Position numbers and translations under genes: made by a program. From the NCBI GenBank assembly GCA_009746045.1, contig RPFO01001327.1:102501-125000 (forward strand): 22,500 nt of DNA. Direction: 5' to 3'. Positions 14,879 through 22,500 of the stretch are shown one piece after another. The notes beneath the pieces were generated by a model. The model did not search any database. It saw only the letters and a program-made list of their open reading frames with translations, and was not told the origin of the DNA. This DNA is from Mesostigma viride (taxonomy: Eukaryota; Streptophyta; Mesostigmatophyceae; Mesostigmatales; Mesostigmataceae). The number at the start of each line of letters is the position of its first letter. Position 1 is the first letter of the stretch.

Positions 14879-15194
14879 TAGACCAACAGCACAAGCCGGC
14901 CTCGATCGCCAGGCAGTCCAGCCACAGTTGGGCAGACCGCTCTGGCTTCTCAATAAGTGTGATGTCGTCGGTATATTTTAAAATGAGGTCAGCTAGTTCT
15001 GCTTGTTGGTTGGCCCCCTTCCTCAAGCTGGCTCGTGATCACTAGGCCAGGTGCGCGGCCAGCCAGCAGAGCAATTAAGCGGGCACTTGCCTGGCACATA
15101 ACATAATCCACTACAATAATAAACAGGTGCGGCGACAGGACGCAACGTCCTCCCAGACGCCCATCTGCAACGTGGACTTGGCGGGGTAAAGCCG
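14879..15194 (-). mobile_element. Internal reverse-transcriptase fragment E (minus)
   Basis: Plus-strand text aligns with about 16103-16406 of the long copy, covering the YADD region to the TGVWQGCVLSP region. It has extra bases at the YADD-adjacent site (near 14975) and other indels, so no ORF survives. It sits exactly between two TTAA tails. Confidence 0.8.
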
Positions 15195-15215
15195 ATTAAT
15201 TAATTAATTAATAGA

Positions 15216-15240
15216 CACGTGACTGCGTCACGTGAGCATA
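15216..15240 (-). repeat. 3'-terminal hairpin of the retrotransposon family
   Basis: Just inside each TTAA tail lies CACGTGA, a 5-nt loop and TCACGTG, a perfect 7-bp stem; clearest at 13947-13965 in copy B, with the same text in D and F. A conserved 3' hairpin next to the tail is a plausible recognition site for the element's RT. Confidence 0.75.
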
Positions 15241-15291
15241 AGTCCTCAGTGCCGGAGGGGAACATGGGATGGAATGGATGGTATAAGCTAT

Positions 15292-16930
15292 CTAGGTCCT
15301 AGTTACAGGGGTGTGGGCACCGCGGCCCGAATCGCTATGAATGCCATACTTGGTCACACGCGGAGCCCCCACAGGCTTGGGGGTGGTCTCCTTCATCACT
15401 ACTTGCCATCTATCCTTGCGCACCATCTGCCTCCATATTACAGACAAACCAGGAGGCTGCCCGGGGGTGAGCCCGTCACGTCTAGTGTAGCACATGTCCA
15501 TGCCGAGTCTATCACGAAAAGTCCACGGGTGGCGGCCCTGCCGCGCGCGGCCGGGGGCACGCCAGGTGAGGACATATCGCCCAGGCTGGGCGGGCTTGGT
15601 GCCAGCTAGTCTATCTGATGTATCTACCTGATCTGTGCGGGCCAGGTGCCCGGCTAGGCCCAGGCGCCTGTGCCTAATAATGTGGGAAACATAGGGCAAA
15701 TCAGCGTACAAATCCTCATTACTAATGTGCAAACCAAAGGGGATGTTAAGGGCCTTGCGCAGCATCTTGGTGACGGCGCCGTCGAGTCGTTGCTCCAGCT
15801 CCTGCATCAGTGTCCACGTCTCGGCGCCGTAGGTCAGGATCGTCAGAATGACGACCTTGAAGAGGTCACGCTTGACGATCCGGGGTAGGGCGGGGTTGCT
15901 CCACCAGCGGCGGTGGTCATGGAGGTGCGCCCACGCCATGCCGATCCGTGTCGTCATGTCGTCCTCGCAGTCGGGAAGCCAACTGCCGAGCAGCTTGAAG
16001 CGGCCTGAAGGAGGGTAGTTGACCTCGGCATCGTCTAAGAGGCGGAGTGTGGGTGGGGGCCCTGCCATGCCGAGGGCCAGGGCCTCCGTTTTGGGGCTGA
16101 TTTCTAGACCAACCGCCCGAGCCTCGAGCGCCAGGCAGTCCAGCCAAAGTTGGGCAGACTCCGGCTTCTCGATGAGCGTGATGTCGTCGGCATAAATGAG
16201 GTCAGCTAGTAAATTCTGCTTGTTAGTCGGCCCCCCTTCCCCAAGCTCGTTCGTGATCGCTAGGCCAGGGGCACGGCCTGCAATGCTAGCAAAGCGAGCA
16301 CGTGCCTGGCGCATAACATAATCCACTACAATAATAAACAGGTACGGCGACAGGACGCAACCCTGCCAGACGCCGGTCTGCAGTGGGCATGGCGGGGTAA
16401 TGCCGTGTTGAGTGCGCACCGAAGTGGTGGACCCCTCATACAGCGTGCGGATGACGGTAATCAGGGGAGTGGGGACGCGAGCGCGAGCAAGTACAGCCCA
16501 TAGAGCGTCCCAGAGGACAGAATCAAAAGCCTTGATGAAGTCGACGAAGATCAGGATTGCGGGAAACTCACCAGGTTGCAGGAGAGCGATTTCCTCGAAG
16601 AGGCGACGCGCGACGAAGATGGCCATGACGGTGTTGCGCCCAGGACGGAAGCCCATTTGACTTTCCCCAAGGTGACAGTCGAGAGCAGAACGAAGGCGGT
16701 TGAGGATCATGCGCATGAACAACTTAAGTGCGGCGCTCTGGATGCAGACTCCTCTGTAGTTGGCGGGGTCGTCAGGGGAACCTTTGTTTTTGTACAGCAT
16801 AATACGGTAGCTGTGCTGCCACTCAGGAATCGGCGGCGCGTCGGCAAGCAGGATCCGGTTGCAGACGTCAAGCAGGAACCCCGTGAGCGCCGTCAGCTTA
16901 ATCACCGGGGCTGGGAGCTGGTCAGGTCCA
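15292..16930 (-). CDS. Reverse transcriptase ORF of copy F
   Basis: An open frame of more than 537 codons ends at 15292. It has the RT landmarks in order: NKGSPDDPANYRGVCI, GFRPGRNT, the motif A block LIFVDFIKAFDSVLWDA, TGVWQGCVLSPYLF (family usually GxxQGxPLSP), and the catalytic YADD at 16183-16194. The C-terminal part has TYGAETWTL, KMLRKALNIPF and IRHRRLGLAGHLAR, as in RTE/CR1-type elements. The frame extends upstream through AVGPDQLPAPVIK, an RT N-terminal motif, so the true start is not an initiation codon but continuation from the endonuclease frame, which a one-base shift separates. The catalytic aspartates are present. Confidence 0.88.
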
Positions 16931-18019
16931 ACGGCGGCATAAAGCGGAGTTGCTTGGCGGCGGTGCTCAGCTCGAGCTCGGTGAACGGCGGGAGCTCGTT
17001 GGGGTCGGCCAGGGGTTCCGTCAGGGCTGGGTACGTGTAGTCCTGCTCAGCGGCGGGCGGCGTGGGCGGCGCAGGGACGTCCGCCGGTGCTACTGCCAGG
17101 CGTGCGGCCGCCAGAGGGCCAAGCGGCGGAGGCGGCGGGGGGGCGCCGAGCAGCCGGGACTGGGAGGAATACCACTGGTCGAGCTGCTGCTGCGGTGAGC
17201 CAGAGAGCGTCCGCGGCGCCGGCTGCGCGCCGCCGGCGGGCCGTTGGGCGTGACGCAGGCGGGTCCAGGCGTACTTGCCGTGCTGGTCCTTGAGGTGGGC
17301 GAAGTACTCGCGGACATGAAGGTCCTCCTGCTCCTTGGTCGCCTGCCGGATGGCCGAGTGGTAATCGGCTTTGAGGCGGGCGTAGCGGGCGGGGTCGCTG
17401 TTGTCGCGCAGGGCTTGCCGGGCCTGGATGACGGCGGGGAGCCGGTGCAGGCTGGTGAAGCGGGGCGGGCGGCGGGGGGGCAGTAGGGCCCCGGCCGCGG
17501 GCAGCTTGTCAGCGAGGTGCCGAAGGGCCGATGCCGGGCCGGCAGCGAACAGCTGGGCGTGGCTGGCCGGGATGTCCAGCGCGTCGACGAACGCCTCTGC
17601 GGCGCGCTTGTGGGCGCGTTTTTCAGGGAAGTCCTCCAGAGCGTCGTCAGATTTCTCGAGCAACTGAAGTGTGCGCAAATCAGGGGGTGCCACGTGCTTA
17701 CGAAAGGGCGAGGGGAATCGCAGGCGGATGCGGGCGGTGACGATGCGATGATCGGAGCGCACCAGGGGGATCACATGCGAGCGAGCAGCTAGTAGAGATC
17801 CTTGATGACGCTTGCGCATTACAACATAGTCAATGCAGCGTTCAGTGCCAGTTGGCGAGGTGTGTGTGACCAAAGCATCTGGACTATGTGGAAAGCGAGT
17901 GTTGGCAGTGACCAAATCGCATGTCGTAAGCAAATCAGCAAAAAGTTCAGTGTTGGCATTGGAGACCGTACCGCTGGGGGCGTGCTGACATCCGCCAAGG
18001 TAAAGCCGATGGTGTCCTT
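16902..18019 (-). pseudogene. Endonuclease and linker part of copy F (frameshifted, catalytic site altered)
   Basis: The open frame from about 18019 to 16902 reads HHRLYLGGCQHAPSGTVSNA, then LFADLLTTCDLVTANTRFPH, CIDYVVMRKR and SDHRIVTARIRLRF, the C-terminal half of an AP-like endonuclease, then a proline/alanine-rich linker. Family members read GGDFNA or similar where this copy has GGCQHA, so the catalytic Asp/Asn appear lost. The frame ends in TGA at 16902-16904 after a one-base shift near 16930; the RT frame continues past it. The upstream endonuclease is missing, with a hint in another frame (RYRWHEVFKDTI, about 18020-18050). Confidence 0.8.
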
Positions 18020-18040
18020 AAAAACCTCATGCCACCTATA

Positions 18041-18531
18041 TCTTTGCGAGTCCTCTGCGCCCCAGATGACAGATGAGCCTGGAGGCTGTCCAGGCGTTAG
18101 CTAGGCCATTCTTCCTAGAACAGTCCAGCTGAAGCTTGACTCTGATACATTTATATAAGAGCTGACGCCTATAGGACTGATCGAAGGGTCTCTTGAGGAA
18201 GGAACTGTGTACTCCAGGATTTTTCTTCCTGTTGTTGGACCACTTGTTCATCGAGTTGCAAGGTCAAATATCTAGTATAGTTTCGAAGATTTCCTGAGTT
18301 TCTGCGTTGAGTTCCAGGTTCAGAAAAATTACACGTATGATTTATTTACTGCGCAAGGGTTCAGAAGTCAGTTGCCAATTCTCGCGGTCTTTGCAACTGG
18401 GCCCAGATTTACGGTAGCTAGCTTGATGCCAATGTCTAATACGTCACATGTCCACAAATGCAACTGAATTAGCGTCAAGTATGTGTACACAATACACATG
18501 CCACAGGGTTTAGTGCAAACATGCCAGTCAT
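18041..18531. other. Spacer between copy F and the M16 gene's stop codon
   Basis: Contains a 37-nt stretch (18065-18101) loosely resembling element text at 15438-15474 (roughly 27 identities). The M16 3' UTR should lie here on the minus strand. No other feature seen. Confidence 0.45.
18329..18333 (-). terminator. Candidate TGTAA poly(A) signal for the M16 gene
   Basis: TGTAA on the minus strand about 200 nt past the TAG at 18532-18534. Plausible distance for a green-algal 3' UTR; low specificity. Confidence 0.35.
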
Positions 18532-18783
18532 CTACATGTAACCCTTCACCGTGGGAAGCGTTACTGTCCTTGTCTTGAATGCGGGGATGTCATGAATCTT
18601 ATGCATGCTCGGCGAGGTGAAGGCGGACACCATCTGGAAACCTGCAACCTCCACAGTCACGCCCTGCGTTGCTGCCGACAATGCGCCGCTATTTGGGCTC
18701 ATCGAAACACACACAATCCGGCGCGACGGGGATGATGCTGATATTGCTTCATCATAAAACTTGATCAGGTCATCATGCGTGAT
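18532..18783 (-). CDS. IDE: M16 peptidase terminal exon
   Basis: Codes 83 residues from ITHDDLIKFYDEAISASSPS to VKGYM, stop TAG at 18532-18534. Acceptor CCTTGCAG, phase 0. The start lines up with the LTKEDIIKFYKEML helix of human IDE. The C-terminus does not end in a peroxisomal SKL/AKL type tripeptide. Confidence 0.88.
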   Translation of the reverse strand: MTHDDLIKFYDEAISASSPSRRIVCVSMSPNSGALSAATQGVTVEVAGFQMVSAFTSPSMHKIHDIPAFKTRTVTLPTVKGYM

Positions 18784-21700
18784 CTGCAAGGGAGCCACAG
18801 AGAGGGGATCTTATGGCACGTGGCGTTAGCTGGACGCCTTAACTATCTTCAAGGTGTGTTCCATGCAATATGAAAGAGGCCCACCCTGAAGCGTGTAGCT
18901 TGCGCATCTGAATTAAATGGCTAATTAATATGGACAGCCTTACAAGTACCCATGATACCCCTTTCATGTGTTCCCCCCCACCCCCGACTTGGCTGCAAGC
19001 AAAACACATTATCGATGCAACAAACGAAAATCGGCTCACGCCTACGCGGGAGTTCTAAGCCATGGGAACTGCTGTGGCACTCGTGCGAACCCCCAGTTGC
19101 CTCCAACCCCTAGCTAGCTAGATGCCGGGGAGGCTTGGGCATGGCATTTGAGCTTGCTACGTTGGTGAAGGACGGGTAACTGCCCCCTCAGGTCCCACAG
19201 TGTGCATAGGACGTTGATACAATCCTCTGCAGATTCCCAGATGGAGACACCAGCCTGACTTATTAATAAAGTAGGCAGCTGCCAAGAACTACGGGTTCGC
19301 AAGGCGGCCAAAAACTGCTCTGTCGAATAGCAGGATGCCCATTTCCTATTTGCGCGCCGCTTTCAATCTGCGACCTCACAACTGATGCAGATTGATTAGC
19401 ACGAAGACTGATGTAGATCCCCAGTTCATGCAAGCACAGTATGCAACATACAATATTTTGATAAAAAATTTATGAGGTCATACTACGTGGAGTCATCACA
19501 GAATGATGATGCCCCCTGAAGTGCAAAAGATGCCAATCCTAACCAGGCAGATCAGCTTCCCTATTTACAAAGCAATACCCCCAATGCCAACAGTAACAGA
19601 AACATAAACAACATCTTGTTTGTTATATTAATACACAAATGCCATGAGCCCTGAACACCCCTCGACTGATGACCATAACTCCCTAAAGCCCCAGGCAATA
19701 AATAAAACTGCAATACAACCACTTATAAATGAGGGTTCCCTTGCAAAGCGGTGTGTACTGGACACCAGTGCTTCCCCCTATCACCTCACCTGAGCCACCT
19801 CCTTACCTGAGGCCCCCCCCTCACCAGAGCCACCCCTTTGTGGTGGTCACCGTCTCATCGGATCCAGCCCCTCACCGTCATCCACCCCCAAGTATATGAT
19901 CCGACCCCTCGCGGAGGACCCCCCCTAACGGGAGCCACCCCCTTTACGTTTGCCACCTCCTAACCTTTGCCACCCCCTCACCTGAGCCACCCCCTTTATG
20001 TTTGTCATCCCCTTTGTGTTTGCCCCCCCCCTCACCTGAGCCACCGCCTCGGCTTCGCGAGCGTCGCGGTCAAACAGGTACGTGCGCCAGTATATCTCCG
20101 ACCACGCGCGGTTGGCCAGCTTGGCCAGCGTCTTGGGGGGCTCCAGCTTGGCGGCGCGCAGGGAGGACACGTGGTTGTGGAACTCCTGCTCCGACAGGGA
20201 CGCCAGCTGGCACGACCGGAAGGACTCGAGGAAGGCCTCCACACGCTCCATCAGGTGCTGCGTGACACCAAGTGTTTGTTTGAGCATTCATTCCTCCATT
20301 CCTTCCGATAAGCAGTTCAAAAGAAAAAGCATGGCGCATGAGTATCAGCATAGGCCAGAGAGATGCTGGCCCCCAATATGCCATAGGGGATTATTACATT
20401 ACCCGGTGAAACAAACGCGTGCCTCCTAGCGCAATAGCCACAATCTGGCTCAGTGCTTCTCTCGCAAGATCCAAAGCGTGAGGAGTAATGTGGCCGACTT
20501 GAAATGCCACCTCCACACTGTTTATGGTCCCGGCTAGAGCGTCTCGCGAACGCACCAGCTCCTCAACCGCCACTCGCCCGGCTTCCCCCGGCGATACCGT
20601 GACGCGAACCCTCAGTACCACATGTCATGAGGCATTCAAACGCCACCAGCGGGTCGAAAGCACGACCCGACCATGCGCATCCCCGCCCCATTCAAGCATA
20701 TAGTAGTACATATTCATCCATTCCTTCCATCTCTTTGAGAATAGAATAGGCCAGACCGATGTGTGTCACCAGCCTATCGCATCAGAAGGCATCACTAGAC
20801 GAGCATATACATATGCATCCATCCCTTTGAGAATAGAATAGGCCAGACCGATGTGTGTCACCAGCCTATCGCATCAGAAGGCATCACTAGACGAGCATAT
20901 ACATATGCATCCATCCCTTTGAGAACAGAATAGGCCAGACCGATGTGTGTCACCAGCCTATCCCATCAGAAGGCATCGCCAGACCACCACCAATACATCA
21001 CAAAACACGGGCTACCAGTTGGCGTAATGAGACCGGCAGGTACCAACGGACTGGAATCCCCGACTGGTGTGTTGATACCGACCGGAGTGTTCGTACGAAC
21101 CGGAGTACTCTAGCGCCTGATTCATGCCCCGTCCTGTCAACCTATGAGCAAATTGGTGGACCCCCGGATGCGGCAAGCTTGATCCCAGCAATCAGATGAA
21201 ATCTGACGATCATGCAAGAAGATGCTGTCCACGGACTGGGACCCCATCATGCATGGCACCCAATCACAGGATCGATATGGTTAAATTACATGCCTTTATT
21301 CGCGGTGCCTGTTCCATTGGCGTAATGAATATGAAAACGATGCCATAAGTGTTGCCACAAGGTCGTGGATGCAAGCCCGCTCCCACTCCAGCGCTGTCTG
21401 CCATCGCCATGCTCTATACATCTATGACAACCGTTTTATACACGAAACAGGGCGGTGGCCCAACTCTGAAGATGGTAGGCCCCGCTCCCACCCCCCGTTC
21501 CTTGGAGGCAGGGTTGACTGCCTGCCCAAACAAGCGAAGACACAATTGCTTTTCAAAGGAGGAAAACACACACACACACATGTGCCGTCAAACGCATGTC
21601 AAAACTGTGTCCACCATGCGAGCAGCCATCGTCAGCCATTTCCCTATGATGTGTCAACCACGTGTCGAACATGGGTCCACAACCATGGGCCAAACTCAGC

Positions 21701-21890
21701 CCACCTTTGGCTCCCTGGTCGGCGACTGCAGCGTGATCTCAAAGCCCACCGCGTCGCGCCACACGTGCGTCCCGCTGGACACTGCGTAGCCCAGTTGCTC
21801 CACCGTGCGGAGCTGGTGGAAGCACGGACGGCGGAACACCTGCGCCAGCAGGTCCACCAACGCCTTGGAGGCGGGCGTCTCAGGCCCCAC
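18532..21890 (-). CDS. IDE: Insulin-degrading-enzyme-like M16 metallopeptidase, C-terminal exons
   Basis: Three phase-0 exons join (21890-21705, 20257-20036, 18783-18532) into 219 residues plus stop. They follow the C-terminal end of insulysin without gaps: LLAQVFRRPCFHQLRTVEQLGY in the first, MERVEAFLESF and EPPKTLAKLANRAWSEIY with LFDRD in the second, ITHDDLIKFYDEAI and a final FKTRTVTLPTVKGYM in the third. The LRTxEQLGY motif favours insulysin over nardilysin (which has LRTRETLGY). These proteins are zinc peptidases with HxxEH in the N-terminal half; that part lies beyond the window, so activity cannot be judged. The C-terminal half helps close the substrate chamber. Spacing between QS and RVEAF across the first junction differs from human IDE by one residue. 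Confidence 0.9.
18784..20035 (-). other. M16 last intron, with echoes of the preceding exon's donor
   Basis: 1252 nt. On the plus strand the junction text CCTCACCTGAGCCACC (20030-20045) recurs exactly at 19976-19991 and 19784-19799, with one mismatch at 19819-19834, and more loosely near 19801 and 19923. On the minus strand each reads as GGTGGCTCAG followed by GTGAGG, that is, exon end plus donor. The rest holds no recognised feature. Confidence 0.8.
20036..20257 (-). CDS. IDE: M16 peptidase penultimate exon
   Basis: Codes 74 residues, HLMERVEAFLESFRSCQLAS through LFDRDAREAEAVAQ. Acceptor TCACGCAG, donor GTGAGG, phase 0 at both ends. Matches the helical stretch of IDE that includes RVEAFL, KPKKL and FDRD. 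Confidence 0.9.
20394..20621 (-). other. Unidentified protein-like open frame inside the M16 intron
   Basis: 75 codons with a plausible amphipathic composition (VEELVRSRDALAGT, HALDLAREALSQIVAIALGG). It does not belong to the M16 reading path, since the flanking exons already join without a gap. It could be a relic of an inserted gene or a chance open frame. I do not recognise it. Confidence 0.25.
20733..20985. repeat. 92-bp tandem repeat, about 2.7 copies
   Basis: Units start CTTTGAGAATAGAATAGGCC at 20733, 20825 and 20917 (third has AACAG). Copies one and two are almost identical; the third diverges after about 65 nt. Near-identity implies recent duplication. Confidence 0.92.
21705..21890 (-). 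CDS. IDE: M16 peptidase exon with LRTxEQLGY motif
   Basis: Codes 62 residues, VGPETPASKALVDLLAQVFR through LQSPTREPK. Acceptor CCACCAG, donor GTGGGC, phase 0. It contains CFHQLRTVEQLGYAV, the hallmark of the insulysin C-terminal half. The preceding exon should end in a YYQ-like segment and was not found in the remaining 610 nt of the window. Confidence 0.9.
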
Positions 21891-22500
21891 CTGGTGGGGG
21901 GGGGAGGGCGGGGGAGGAAGGGGGTGGTTTGAACGGGGGGGGGAGGGGTGCAAGGGGGCGAAGGGGGAGAAAAGGGGAGGGGGGGACAACGGGGTGGAAG
22001 GGTAGGAGGGGGAGAAGGGAGAAAGGGGAGAAGGGGGGCAAGGCGGAAGAAGGGGGACCGAAGGGTGGCCAGGGTGGGGTGGGGCGGGTCGGGTTGGGGG
22101 GTGGGGCAGGGGATGGGGGGGGCAAGGGTGTGGATGGGGTTTTGAGGGGGGGGCGTGTGGAGGGGGAATGCTTTAATTTCTTAATGGTAAGAGAGCATTT
22201 AGCTTACAGTTTGCATGTGATGTGTTTGCTGTGAGTCAAAGAACCCGCCTTACGCTGTACAGGCTGCTCAACTCACAAGTGGCTTGCTGGGAAACAACCA
22301 CCCTTGACGACGCGCCTAGGCAAGCGCCGATGTGCCACGGAGGGGGATTAAACAAGCTCGGTCCAAACCCCTGCTTATATAGGAGTCAAACTACTACATT
22401 ATTCCATTGTTACCACCTTAACTAAACTAGTGAATTACTAACAAAGTCTGGCAGTGCCTGGATCACGGCGTGTCAAGGGCAGCACTTGCACTTCTCCCTA
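21891..22500 (-). other. Upstream M16 intron (partial), G-rich on the plus strand
   Basis: Between 21894 and 22165 the plus strand is almost pure purine with many runs of 4-9 G. On the gene strand this is a C-rich tract directly before the exon acceptor. From 22166 to the edge the composition is ordinary and I see no exon. Confidence 0.6.

Larger units (their letters stand above)
15195..18040 (-). mobile_element. Long non-LTR retrotransposon copy F (minus), EN-RT type
   Basis: Reading leftward, the element has the end of an AP-type endonuclease, a linker, a complete reverse transcriptase, a C-terminal region, a short 3' UTR with a CACGTGA/TCACGTG hairpin and a TTAA-type microsatellite tail (15195-15213). 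No RNase H domain is evident. AP endonuclease plus RT with a short repeat tail fits RTE-like elements best, but the clade call needs a phylogeny. The 5' end is truncated or degraded around 18010-18070; no target duplication is discernible. Confidence 0.85.
20258..21704 (-). other. M16 intron between the LRTxEQLGY exon and the RVEAF exon
   Basis: 1447 nt with a GTGGGC donor. It contains a three-copy 92-bp tandem repeat and an unidentified 75-codon open frame on the minus strand (20394-20621). The remainder, including a short CA run near 21567, shows no gene. Confidence 0.65.

Noticed and set aside
15232-15609. 125-codon plus-strand ORF, repeated in other copies
   Set aside because: It is the antisense of the retrotransposon C-terminal region; the same shadow appears wherever the element is present.
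18065-18101. Additional retrotransposon fragment
   Set aside because: Only about 27 of 37 positions match element text; too short and weak to list as a separate copy.
20733-20985. CRISPR-like array from the repeated 92-bp block
   Set aside because: The units are contiguous without unique spacers and lie in a eukaryotic intron; it is an ordinary tandem repeat.

Overview
The window is nuclear DNA of a eukaryote, most likely a flagellated green alga (Chlorophyceae-like). It has GC-rich exons split by introns of 0.5-1.5 kb, GT-AG and probably one GC-AG splice sites, TGTAA motifs where green-algal poly(A) signals would lie, and non-LTR retrotransposon debris. The species cannot be named from the sequence.

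Layout. 1-150 is the possible 3' end of an unidentified plus-strand gene. 151-1042 is repeat-rich and holds a probable 0.6-kb transposon with perfect 29-bp terminal inverted repeats (455-483 and 1014-1042). 1518-10387 (+) is a nine-exon gene whose assembled 464-residue product I recognise as CFAP210/CCDC173 (FAP210), a coiled-coil microtubule inner protein of ciliary doublets. 10388-11818 is intergenic. 11819-18060 is a pile-up of copies of one non-LTR retrotransposon family in both orientations. The longest copy (15195 to about 18040, minus strand) keeps a near-intact reverse transcriptase but has a frameshift and a damaged endonuclease. 18532-21890 (-) holds the last three coding exons of an insulin-degrading-enzyme-like M16 metallopeptidase; its 5' part lies beyond the right edge. 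The two host genes converge on the transposon cluster.

The most unusual signal is inside the introns. Around most CFAP210 exons, and around one M16 exon, the exon edge together with its splice site is copied again, once or many times, into the adjacent intron (and past the stop codon in the 3' UTR). I call these exon-edge echoes. They range from near-perfect (37/39 nt) to barely visible, often grade into minisatellites whose unit carries a splice-site consensus, and create many decoy donors and acceptors. They suggest that these introns grow by repeated local duplication seeded at exon-intron junctions.
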